This document shows positions 1 to 7,368 of a stretch of DNA of 64,000 nucleotides, piece by piece. The notes below the pieces were generated by a model. That model had not been told where the DNA came from. It did no database searches and saw nothing but the letters and a program-made list of their open reading frames with translations. The stretch is from UBA11891 sp003533785 (lineage in GTDB: Bacteria > Bacteroidota > Bacteroidia > Flavobacteriales > Flavobacteriaceae): the NCBI GenBank assembly GCA_949511625.1, contig CATFEX010000011.1:31646-95645 (forward strand), given 5' to 3'. How positions within the stretch are numbered: position 1 is the first letter of the stretch; every line of letters starts with the position of its first letter. The position numbers and the translations under genes were made by a program.

Positions 1-39
1 AACAATCAAATTCGAAAAAATAAGTAAATACTGTCATTC

Positions 40-1254
40 ATGATATTAGAAATGAAAGTTCCTTCTCCAGGAGAATCCATCACCGAGGTTGAGATTGCCC
101 AATGGCTTGTTGAAGATGGGGACTATGTAGAAAAAGACCAAGCGATTGCGGAAGTTGACTCCGATAAAGCAACCCTCGAATTGCCTGCTGAAGTCAGTGG
201 AACCATCAGCCTCAAGGCAGAGGAAGGGGATGCTGTTGCAGTAGGACAAGTGGTTTGCCATATCGATACAGAAGGCCAAGCCCAAGCAGTATCGTCCTCC
301 AGTCAAGCAACCACTCCCCCTCAAGATACAGCTGTTGCTGCTGCCGTTGCTTCGGATCCTATGCCAACCAATTATGCAACAGGAACAGCTTCTCCAGCCG
401 CTAAAAAAATCATTGCAGAAAAAGGTTTAGACGCTTCTCAAATTCAAGGATCGGGAAGAGACGGGCGCATTACCAAAGCCGACGCCATGGTGGCAAAAGC
501 GGCGATGGGATCAGTTCCAAATCCAGGAAAACGAGGGGAAGAACGCAAAAAGATGTCTATGCTTCGGCGTAAAGTAGCCGAGCGATTGGTCAGTGTTAAA
601 AATGATACAGCCATGTTGACCACCTTCAATGAAGTGGACATGGCACCCATTTTTGCTTTGCGGGCAGAATACAAAGAACTCTTTAAGGAAAAGCATGGAG
701 TGGGGTTGGGCTTTATGAGCTTTTTTACCAAAGCAGTAGTTCGTGCATTGGAAGGCTATCCCGATGTAAACTCGATGATCGACGGCGATCACCAAGTGTC
801 ATTTGACTATTGTGACATCAGCGTTGCAGTTTCTGGACCCAAAGGATTAATGGTTCCCGTGGTTCGTCATGCTGAGAAGTTGACTTTTAGAGAAATTGAA
901 AGCGAAATAAAACGTTTGGCGATTCGAGCCCGTGAGGGACAAATCACCGTTGACGACATGACAGGAGGAACCTTCACTATTTCCAATGGAGGTGTATTTG
1001 GATCCATGTTGTCTACTCCCATTATCAACCCTCCACAATCGGCTATTCTTGGGATGCACAATATTATTGAACGTCCTGTAGCCATAGAAGGTAGGGTTGA
1101 AATTCGTCCGATGATGTACCTGGCCTTATCCTATGATCATCGAATCATTGATGGGAAGGAATCGGTTGGGTTTTTAGTAGCCATTAAAGAAGCTCTAGAA
1201 GAACCACTCACTTTATTGATGGATGGAGATGTTAAAGCAGCGCTAGAGTTGTAA
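40..1254 (+). CDS. odhB: Dihydrolipoamide succinyltransferase, E2 of 2-oxoglutarate dehydrogenase
   Basis: This enzyme transfers the succinyl group from its lipoyl arm to CoA in the TCA cycle. The 404 residues show the E2 order. A lipoyl domain spans about 1-80, with Lys43 in VDSDKATLEL as the lipoylated residue. An Ala/Pro/Ser/Thr-rich linker follows, then a peripheral-subunit-binding domain at about 114-150 (SPAAKKIIAEKGLD). The catalytic domain ends in the active-site motif YDHRIIDG (His367, Asp371). A single lipoyl domain and the DHRIIDGKE signature favour the oxoglutarate enzyme over pyruvate dehydrogenase. The E1 gene (odhA) is usually just upstream, but the 39 bases before the start are too few to tell. 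The stop lies 12 bases inside the convergent protease gene. Confidence 0.93.
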   Translation: MILEMKVPSPGESITEVEIAQWLVEDGDYVEKDQAIAEVDSDKATLELPAEVSGTISLKAEEGDAVAVGQVVCHIDTEGQAQAVSSSSQATTPPQDTAVAAAVASDPMPTNYATGTASPAAKKIIAEKGLDASQIQGSGRDGRITKADAMVAKAAMGSVPNPGKRGEERKKMSMLRRKVAERLVSVKNDTAMLTTFNEVDMAPIFALRAEYKELFKEKHGVGLGFMSFFTKAVVRALEGYPDVNSMIDGDHQVSFDYCDISVAVSGPKGLMVPVVRHAEKLTFREIESEIKRLAIRAREGQITVDDMTGGTFTISNGGVFGSMLSTPIINPPQSAILGMHNIIERPVAIEGRVEIRPMMYLALSYDHRIIDGKESVGFLVAIKEALEEPLTLLMDGDVKAALEL

Positions 1255-1653
1255 AGACAATTTCATAGTGGCGTAATTTATTTGCGCCTCCAATTGGCTT
1301 AGAACATCTGCTCCTAGAATCCCTTCAATTGCGGGTGCCCCCTGTTTGGCAAGTGTATCATTGATGCTTTCCAGGTTCAATAGCATGATTGGAAACCGAC
1401 CCAACACGTTTCCTTGAGTGTCTTCCCAAAGCACTTTTTGCATTTTCTGAGCTTCCAATCTCTCTGATCCTGCGCTGGCTGCTTCAATAGGATCTTCATC
1501 AGCAATCAAGCCATAAAATCTTTGGCGTGATTTGGCAATACAGCTATTACTGGCACCTGTGTCAATTAGAAAAAACCCCTGTTGGCCGTTAATCACAAGC
1601 ATACAACAAATATGATCGGTTTCAATTCTTTGAAAAGGGATAATACACTTCAT
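1243..1653 (-). CDS. Retropepsin-like aspartic protease (clan AA), small
   Basis: This 136-residue protein carries the single-domain aspartic protease motif FLIDTGASNSCI, followed about 85 residues later by the hydrophobic-Gly element IEGILGADVLSQL. One-domain retropepsins act as dimers, and each subunit gives one Asp. There is no signal peptide, so it is probably cytoplasmic; substrate unknown. I chose the ATG at 1653 (MKCIIPFQ) because the longer frame from 1674 would run toward the divergent tatD promoter. The 3' end overlaps odhB by 12 bases in convergent orientation. Similar short DTGAS proteins are common in Flavobacteriia and mostly uncharacterised. Confidence 0.75.
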   Translation of the reverse strand: MKCIIPFQRIETDHICCMLVINGQQGFFLIDTGASNSCIAKSRQRFYGLIADEDPIEAASAGSERLEAQKMQKVLWEDTQGNVLGRFPIMLLNLESINDTLAKQGAPAIEGILGADVLSQLEAQINYATMKLSLQL

Positions 1654-1697
1654 AGATAATAACGGGCTTGACAATCAATGCGGCGTTACGAAAATAC

Positions 1698-1705
1698 TAC
1701 TTTTG
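1698..1705 (+). promoter_or_regulatory. TAnnTTTG -7 box of tatD (near-leaderless class)
   Basis: TACTTTTG matches the Bacteroidota -7 consensus TAnnTTTG exactly and ends four bases before the tatD ATG at 1710. Transcription would then start at or next to the start codon. No convincing -33 TTTG is present at the usual distance. Confidence 0.4.
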
Positions 1706-1709
1706 TAGT

Positions 1710-2486
1710 ATGAAATTAATCGATTCACATACACATCTCTATGTTGAGCAATTTGATGAGGATCGTGAGGTCGTGATTGAAAGAGCCATTGCTGCAGGAG
1801 TAGAACAATTTCTTATTCCAGCTATCGATTCCAACTATTATCAGCGAATGCTAGCTCTTCAACAACTGTGGCCAGAACGAATCCATTTAATGGCAGGCCT
1901 GCACCCTACCCATGTGAAAGAAGATTACAAAAAAGAATTAAGTATAGTAGAAACGGAATTAGACACAAAGCGTTATTGTGCGGTGGGAGAAATTGGGATT
2001 GATTTGTATTGGGATCAAAAATTCCTCAAGATACAACAAGTGGCTTTTGCACTACAAATACAATGGGCCATAGACCGAGATTTACCAATAGTCATTCATT
2101 GTCGAGAAGCTTTTGATGAAGTTTTTGAGATTTTAGAAACTTTTGATTCCTACCAACTCAAGGGAATTTTTCATTGTTTTACAGGGAATTTGCAACAAGC
2201 CCAGCGCGTTATCGACAATAATTTATTACTAGGGATAGGCGGCGTAGTGACTTTTAAAAATGGAAAAATAGATCAATTCTTATCCGAAATCCCCTTGGAA
2301 TGCTTGGCATTGGAGACTGATGCACCTTATTTGGCTCCATCTCCCCACCGAGGCAAAAGAAACGAAAGTTCTTATTTGGGTTTTGTATTGGAACGTGTAT
2401 CTGAAATTTATAAGATAAACCCAACAGAAGTAGCCCATATAACCAGCGCTAACGTCCAACGAGTTTTTACTTCGATTTCACTATAG
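1710..2486 (+). CDS. tatD: TatD family metal-dependent hydrolase (DNase)
   Basis: This is a TIM-barrel amidohydrolase-type nuclease of 258 residues, the usual length. The metal ligands are all visible: DSHTHL near the N-terminus, VGEIGID, VIHCREAF, IFHCFTG and LETDAPYLAP. TatD proteins are cytosolic 3'-5' exonucleases acting on damaged or fragmented DNA; some members were described as D-aminoacyl-tRNA deacylases. I chose the ATG at 1710 because it puts the HxH motif at residues 7-9, as in relatives. An upstream start at 1668 would only add an unconserved 14-residue tail and would include the -7 box. It is transcribed alone, upstream of tRNA-Ser. Confidence 0.9.
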   Translation: MKLIDSHTHLYVEQFDEDREVVIERAIAAGVEQFLIPAIDSNYYQRMLALQQLWPERIHLMAGLHPTHVKEDYKKELSIVETELDTKRYCAVGEIGIDLYWDQKFLKIQQVAFALQIQWAIDRDLPIVIHCREAFDEVFEILETFDSYQLKGIFHCFTGNLQQAQRVIDNNLLLGIGGVVTFKNGKIDQFLSEIPLECLALETDAPYLAPSPHRGKRNESSYLGFVLERVSEIYKINPTEVAHITSANVQRVFTSISL

Positions 2487-2555
2487 CATAACTTCAGTTT
2501 TTTTTAAAAAAAAGGGATAAACAAATTAATTTTTTGTTTCTTTTGCACTCAATTT

Positions 2556-2643
2556 AGAGAGGTGGCCGAGTGGTCGAAGGCGCACGCCTGGAAAGTGTGT
2601 ATACGCCAAAAGCGTATCGAGGGTTCGAATCCCTTCCTCTCTG
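2556..2643 (+). tRNA. tRNA-Ser (anticodon GGA)
   Basis: An 88-base class II tRNA folds by eye. The acceptor stem AGAGAGG pairs with CCTCTCT, followed by discriminator G. The anticodon stem CACGC/GTGTG holds the loop CTGGAAA, giving anticodon GGA, which reads UCC and UCU. A long variable arm (TACGC...GCGTA) and a T-arm with loop TTCGAAT follow. CCA is not encoded, as is usual in Bacteroidota. It directly borders the AT-rich nonulosonate operon. Confidence 0.97.
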
Positions 2644-2808
2644 CTAAGTTGTTTTTTGGTATTTAAAGAAACTGTGTTATAACTGTTATGACATTTACTT
2701 AATCTTTTTGAAATATTTAAATAACAAAAAGACAGCTTTCTACACTAATTTGGTAACAATCAATTTAAACACTTAAGCTTATGTAGCACTAAATTGTTAA
2801 AAAAAAAT

Positions 2809-3858
2809 ATGAGTGTTATTGAATTAGATAAGAAAAAAGTCGGTGAAAACCATCCTACGTATATAATAGCCGAAATTGGAATTAATCATCAAGGGGATTT
2901 AGATACAGCCAAAGAATTAATACAAAAAGCCTCAGAAGCAGGCGCCAATGCAGTCAAGTTTCAAAAAAGGTCTATTCAAAGGATATTAACACAAGAAGGA
3001 CTTAACGCACCTTACGAAAATCCGAACAGTTTTGGAAAAACATATGGAGAACATAAAAAAGCTTTAGAATTATCTAAGTCAGATTATGTCGAGTTATTTG
3101 CTTGTGCAAACACTCACAACGTTTCATTTATTGCCTCAGGATGGGATGAAGAAAGTGTTGATTTTTTAGACCATTTAGGGGTCTCTTTTTTTAAAATGGC
3201 TTCAGCAGATTTAACTAATTTCCCTCTTCTAGAACATACCGCAAAAAAAAATAAACCCATAATTTTATCCACGGGAATGTCAGCTATAGATACCGTCAAA
3301 AAAGCGTATGACCTTATAAATAATTATAATAATCAAATCGCTATTCTTCAGTGCACCTCCACTTATCCAACTAGTTTTGAGGAAATACATTTAAATGTCA
3401 TTCGATCCTACAAAAGACTTTTCCCAGGTGTAATTATTGGTTATTCTGGTCATGAATTGGGAATTGCAGTTCCTTCTGCTGCTGTAGCAATCGGCGCTAA
3501 AATTATTGAACGGCATTTCACCCTTGATCGAACGATGAAAGGAGGGGACCATGCAGCATCCCTAGAACCTTTAGGTTTTAAAAAAATGGTTCGAGATATT
3601 CGTAATATAGAAAAAGCGCTGGGGTCTAGTGAAAAAACAGTTCAAAAATCCGAAATTAAAGTATTTAAAAAACTTGGAAAGAGTCTTGTTACATTAAAAG
3701 ATATAAATATCAATACAATAATAACCCGTGAAATGATAACTACTAAAGGACCTGGAACAGGAATCTCGCCTATGGAATTAGGAAGTATATTGGGCAAAAA
3801 AACCAAGGTACATTTGCAAAAAGATGTTATTATTAAAGAAACGGACATAGAATGGTAG
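2809..3858 (+). CDS. neuB: N-acylneuraminate / KDN-9-phosphate synthase family protein
   Basis: Enzymes of this family condense phosphoenolpyruvate with a six-carbon sugar (N-acetylmannosamine, its 6-phosphate, or mannose-6-phosphate) to make a nine-carbon nonulosonic acid. The 349 residues show the NeuB barrel (AEIGINHQGDLDTAK, VKFQKR, LSTGMS, IGYSGHELG, ERHFTLDRTMKGGDH) over about 15-275 and a C-terminal SAF domain over about 285-345. I chose the ATG at 2809 over a TTG at 2794, which adds only MLKKN. The gene opens a five-gene operon and overlaps the next by 7 bases. A phosphatase follows and no UDP-GlcNAc 2-epimerase is present, so a 9-phosphate product such as KDN-9-P is the best guess. 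Substrate is inferred, not seen. Confidence 0.88.
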   Translation: MSVIELDKKKVGENHPTYIIAEIGINHQGDLDTAKELIQKASEAGANAVKFQKRSIQRILTQEGLNAPYENPNSFGKTYGEHKKALELSKSDYVELFACANTHNVSFIASGWDEESVDFLDHLGVSFFKMASADLTNFPLLEHTAKKNKPIILSTGMSAIDTVKKAYDLINNYNNQIAILQCTSTYPTSFEEIHLNVIRSYKRLFPGVIIGYSGHELGIAVPSAAVAIGAKIIERHFTLDRTMKGGDHAASLEPLGFKKMVRDIRNIEKALGSSEKTVQKSEIKVFKKLGKSLVTLKDININTIITREMITTKGPGTGISPMELGSILGKKTKVHLQKDVIIKETDIEW

Positions 3859-4334
3859 ATATAGAATTTAAAAAAATAAAATTAGTCCTTACGGATATTG
3901 ATGGTGTATGGACTAATGCAAAATTCTATTATACTAAAGACGGTTTTTTTCAAAAAGCCTTCTCAACTTATGATGGAATGGCGGTTTCCCTTTTAAGAAA
4001 ATTTGACATTGAAACAGTTATAGTTAGTTCTGAAAATTGTATGGCAGTGAAAGCAAGAGCCAATAAACTAAAAATAAAACATTTATATATAGGAGAAGAA
4101 AATAAACTTCAAAGGGCAAACTCACTTTGTAAAAAATTTGACCTGGAATTAGAAAATATGGCATTTATTGGAGATGATTTAAATGACCTAGAACTTCTCA
4201 AAAAAGTTGGTTTTTCTTGTATGCCCCCAAACAGCCCTATATTGAATATCTTCACCCCCCATTATATCACAAATAAAGCTGGAGGAGAAGGTGCATTTAG
4301 AGAATTTGCTGACGTAATTTTATCTCACATATAA
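3852..4334 (+). CDS. KdsC-like HAD phosphatase (probable nonulosonate-9-phosphate phosphatase)
   Basis: This 160-residue protein is a minimal C0-type HAD phosphatase, the size of KdsC and of the Bacteroides KDN-9-phosphate phosphatase. Motif I is LTDIDGVWTNAKFYY (nucleophile Asp and general acid Asp), motif II is IVSSEN, and motif IV is FIGDDLNDLELL. It has no cap domain, as expected for the tetrameric KdsC group. Its start overlaps the end of neuB, so the two are likely translated together. Position after a NeuB-type synthase suggests it removes the 9-phosphate before CMP activation. KDO-8-phosphate phosphatase is the alternative, but no KDO-8-P synthase is nearby. Confidence 0.85.
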   Translation: MVDIEFKKIKLVLTDIDGVWTNAKFYYTKDGFFQKAFSTYDGMAVSLLRKFDIETVIVSSENCMAVKARANKLKIKHLYIGEENKLQRANSLCKKFDLELENMAFIGDDLNDLELLKKVGFSCMPPNSPILNIFTPHYITNKAGGEGAFREFADVILSHI

Positions 4335-4337
4335 ACG

Positions 4338-5621
4338 GTGCTTTTCTATTTCATTTATGTTTTTGTTGCCCCCATCCTACTTCCTTTATTATTTTTTTTC
4401 TCATTTTTCAGTAAAAAGCTTAAGATACGCCGTAATTTGACATGGAAGAGCATTGGTGTTGCAAAACAAGGGATTCTAAAAAATAGAAACGGTCGAAAAG
4501 TTATAATATTTCATGCGGCTTCTACTGGAGAGTTTGAGCAATTAGTCCCCATTTTGAAATTAGTTAAAAGGGATCAGTTTTATATAATTCTTAGTTTTTT
4601 TTCTCCAACAGTTTATTTGAAAATGAATCAGACATCTTTAGCAGACGGAGTTTGTTTTCATCCATACGACTTAATCATTTTTAGCTTCTTATTTTTCAAA
4701 AAATTAAATCCTAATCAGTATGTGGTTGTAAGACACGATATTTGGCCTACCCATATCCTAATGGCAAAGCTTTTTAAAGTTAAAACTACATTAATCAATG
4801 CGAATCTTTACAGTGAATCTCTCCGCCTGAAGTCACCTTTCATTTTATTTAATAGATGGGTATTTAAAAACTTTAATCAAATACTTACCCCTTCTTACAG
4901 AATTGCTAAAAACTTTAATAAATTACTTCCACATTCTGAAATAATTGTAACTGGTGATAGTCGTTTTGACCAAATGTTATTTAGAAAAAAAAATAATAAA
5001 CAACCATCTATCTTTAGCGACACAAATGGAGTCAAGACAATCATTTTTGGAAGTATTAATGAATCAGACTACGATATCATTTTTCAAGCCCTCAAACAAT
5101 TTTTTCCTAAAGGTGATGCTTCTTTAAAAGAAAAAAAAATTAAGCTGATTGTTGTTCCACACGAAGTAGACCATAAAACTATAGATGAAATAGTATGTAT
5201 GCTGAAAGGATTAAATATGGAACCTACACTTCATAGCCAAAATAAAAAATCCAAAGTGAATGTCGCCATTGTGGACTCAATTGGAATCTTAGCTGATTTA
5301 TATAAACATTGTGACCTTGCTTATATTGGAGGTGGTTTTGGTAAAGACAAAATATTTGGTCAATCAGGAGTTCACTCAGTAATAGAACCATGCGCCTATG
5401 AATTGATTACATGTTACGGTCCTAATATTAAAATTCTTGATGAAGCAATAGAGATGGTTGAAGAGGGAATAGGCTTTGTGATACAAAACTCATCAGAAAT
5501 GATATCTTGTTTTACCATGCTAGGAAACGAAATAAAGGCACTACAATTAAAACAAAAAATGAAAGACTATTTATCATTAAAATTAGGATCATCAGTCAAA
5601 ATATCTAACTATATAACTTAG
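4338..5621 (+). CDS. WaaA/KdtA-like (GT30-type) ulosonate transferase
   Basis: The 427 residues resemble KDO transferase WaaA: an N-terminal membrane anchor (about 1-25), the acceptor-side motif FHAASTGEFEQL (the HxASxGE element) near residue 58, and a C-terminal nucleotide-sugar domain with YIGGGFGKDKIFG followed by GVHSVIEPCAYE and GPN. The usual GHNPLE element reads GVHSVIEP. WaaA enzymes transfer KDO from CMP-KDO at the cytoplasmic face of the inner membrane. Here the gene sits between a nonulosonate phosphatase and a sialyltransferase-like gene, so it may transfer KDN or a related CMP-sugar. The start is GTG, 3 bases after the previous stop. It could instead be the genome's only WaaA; nothing in the window decides that. 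Confidence 0.78.
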   Translation: MLFYFIYVFVAPILLPLLFFFSFFSKKLKIRRNLTWKSIGVAKQGILKNRNGRKVIIFHAASTGEFEQLVPILKLVKRDQFYIILSFFSPTVYLKMNQTSLADGVCFHPYDLIIFSFLFFKKLNPNQYVVVRHDIWPTHILMAKLFKVKTTLINANLYSESLRLKSPFILFNRWVFKNFNQILTPSYRIAKNFNKLLPHSEIIVTGDSRFDQMLFRKKNNKQPSIFSDTNGVKTIIFGSINESDYDIIFQALKQFFPKGDASLKEKKIKLIVVPHEVDHKTIDEIVCMLKGLNMEPTLHSQNKKSKVNVAIVDSIGILADLYKHCDLAYIGGGFGKDKIFGQSGVHSVIEPCAYELITCYGPNIKILDEAIEMVEEGIGFVIQNSSEMISCFTMLGNEIKALQLKQKMKDYLSLKLGSSVKISNYIT

Positions 5622-5633
5622 AAATTTTTTATA

Positions 5634-6242
5634 ATGAACAAAGAAGAGGAAATTCTAATTATAGGAAATGGTAGTTCAGTTCTAGACACTAAATATGGTG
5701 ATATAATTGATAGTTATCAAAATGTTGCAAGAATAAATAATTACGAAACTGAAACATTTAAAGAAAATGTAGGACAAAAAGTCAATATTTGGTTTAATGG
5801 TGCGAATAAGCATGTAAGGCCCCGGAAGAAACTTCCTGAAAAGGTCATCGTTTTCGTTCCTTCATCTGTTTATGTGAAATATTACGATTTAATGGATGCC
5901 CGAATTAAAGAAAGACAAAATCTCGATAAAAATCAGTACTACTTAGTACCATTAAAGAAAGTTTATGAATACGAAGAATTAATTAAATCCGACAGGATAA
6001 CAACTGGAACTAGTTCGATTTTATGGGCAATGGAAAATTATAAGACTGTAGTTATTCACGGCTTTGACTTTTTTATTGACTCAAAAGAACACTATTATGA
6101 TTCAAAAATTAAAAAATGGTTGTATAATAATATTTTAACACGTGGTAAAAAGCATAACACTCAAAGGGAAATGGATTATATCAACGAACAAATTGAACTT
6201 GGAAAAGTAAAATCTCTTAAAAATATTATTTCTGACACATGA
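5634..6242 (+). CDS. GT29-type sialyltransferase-like protein
   Basis: All four motifs of the GT29 sialyltransferases are visible in 202 residues. Motif L lies at 7-50 (LIIGNGSSVL, then YGDIIDSYQNVARIN, then FKENVGQK). Motif S lies at 123-147 (TTGTSS, then VVIHGFDFF). Motif III is HYYD at 153-156. Motif VS is H174-x4-E179. In known GT29 enzymes these residues bind CMP-sialic acid and supply the catalytic His. There is no membrane anchor, so it is shorter than eukaryotic forms and probably cytosolic. It is 12 bases after the WaaA-like gene and overlaps the CMP-sugar synthetase by 4 bases, so a CMP-nonulosonate donor is plausible. The related GT42 family is an alternative, but motif L reads as GT29. 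Confidence 0.72.
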   Translation: MNKEEEILIIGNGSSVLDTKYGDIIDSYQNVARINNYETETFKENVGQKVNIWFNGANKHVRPRKKLPEKVIVFVPSSVYVKYYDLMDARIKERQNLDKNQYYLVPLKKVYEYEELIKSDRITTGTSSILWAMENYKTVVIHGFDFFIDSKEHYYDSKIKKWLYNNILTRGKKHNTQREMDYINEQIELGKVKSLKNIISDT

Positions 6243-6928
6243 ATATTATCTCAATAATCCCGGCTAGGGGAGGGAGCAAAGGGATATCCAATAAGAATAA
6301 ACGACTTTTCTTGGGTCACCCGCTTGTAACTCATTCAATAATGTATTCCCAAGCATCAAATATAATTTCCAAAACCTACGTCACTTCTGATGAACAGGAA
6401 ATTCTTGAGTTTTCTAGAGATTATGGTGCATGTATTATAGAAAGGCCGAGTATTATTTCTGGGGACATGGCAACTACAGAATCAGCAATTGAACATGCGC
6501 TATCACAAATAAATCCAAAACCAGATGCAATCGTCTTACTTCAACCAACTAGTCCACTTAGACCTGATGATTCCTTAGATAGAGCTATAAATCAATTTTT
6601 AGAACAGCAAAATGATTCATTACTTTCACTTTCTGCTTCGCATAATTTTTTCTGGAAGGTGTCCAATAACAATGCATACGCACAATATGATTTTATGAAA
6701 AGGCCTATGAGGCAACAAATAAATAATGAAGACATACAATACATTGAAAACGGCTCCCTTTACATATTTAAAACTGATCATTTTTTAAACCACAAAAATC
6801 GACTTGGTGGTAATATAGGATATGTAATTTTTGATGAAGAATATTCAAAACAGATAGATACTGAGCTTGATTTTCTTTATTTGGAATCATTAGGGGAAAA
6901 ATTAATAAATCGAAAACTTGGAAATTAA
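6239..6928 (+). CDS. neuA: CMP-nonulosonate (acylneuraminate/KDN) cytidylyltransferase
   Basis: This enzyme activates a nonulosonic acid with CTP to give the CMP-sugar donor. The 229 residues match the family length and show the nucleotide-binding loop IIPARGGSKGISNKNKRLF at the N-terminus, an SDEQEI element, and LLQPTSPLR near residue 100. It lies last in the operon, its ATG overlapping the stop of the sialyltransferase-like gene (ATGA). The Lys after the loop and the RGGSKG form favour NeuA-like enzymes over KdsB, which carries a different loop. Sugar specificity (KDN, Neu5Ac, legionaminic or other) cannot be read from sequence alone. No NeuC, NeuD or Pse/Leg genes are in the window. Confidence 0.87.
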   Translation: MNIISIIPARGGSKGISNKNKRLFLGHPLVTHSIMYSQASNIISKTYVTSDEQEILEFSRDYGACIIERPSIISGDMATTESAIEHALSQINPKPDAIVLLQPTSPLRPDDSLDRAINQFLEQQNDSLLSLSASHNFFWKVSNNNAYAQYDFMKRPMRQQINNEDIQYIENGSLYIFKTDHFLNHKNRLGGNIGYVIFDEEYSKQIDTELDFLYLESLGEKLINRKLGN

Positions 6929-7368
6929 AGTCATGTAAATTGGGGAAAAGACAAGTAAACATATAAAATACCCAATATCAATTAAAGTATCTCAAGTATC
7001 TTAATCAATGCTAAGTTCATCTGTTGTTGAAGTGCTTCCAAATAAATGTTTGTAAAACTTAAATACCTATGATTTTCCCTTATCTCATTTGCTGTTTTCT
7101 TTAAAATAATGTTTTGGCCGTACGGACAATCTTTATCAATTACAGGCTAAATTATTTAGTGATTTGCATTCAAATCAAATTGTTTAATTTGTTTGTTTAA
7201 CAATAATCCCATCAAACGCAAAGTCATCGTATCCACAGTTAACATGTAAGTTAACTTTAACATTAAAGTTCTAATACTAAGAAGATGTTAGAATATTTAT
7301 TTGTTAAGGTCAGGATAACACGACAGCTTCTATAATTATTGAATTTTGTGGAAACAAACATAAAAAAA
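6929..7368 (+). other. 440-base AT-rich intergenic region with a palindrome cluster
   Basis: No credible coding region, tRNA or terminator hairpin is seen here. The stretch is very AT-rich. It contains TTTG-rich tracts and, at 7237-7270, a set of nested inverted repeats described separately. It probably carries the promoter of the Oar-like receptor gene, although no exact TAnnTTTG box lies close to that start. Confidence 0.5.
7237..7270. promoter_or_regulatory. Nested inverted repeats, candidate operator
   Basis: Two perfect dyads share one arm. The first is AGTTAAC (7237-7243) and GTTAACT (7250-7256) with a 6-base spacer. The second is AACTTTAA (7253-7260) and TTAAAGTT (7263-7270) with a 2-base spacer. 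They lie about 100 bases upstream of the receptor start, where a repressor or activator could bind. Confidence 0.35.

Noticed and set aside
641..656. Sigma-54-like -24/-12 site (TGGCAC...TTGC)
   Set aside because: It lies inside odhB and the spacing between the two elements is one base too long.
2498..2513. T8A8 palindrome after tatD as a terminator
   Set aside because: The hairpin would have no loop and contains only A-T pairs; it is more likely a chance AT tract.
6929..7368. Repeat of the tRNA-Ser 3' end marking an island boundary
   Set aside because: I looked for the GGTTCGAATCCC stretch and the acceptor-stem sequence near the end of the AT-rich block and did not see them.
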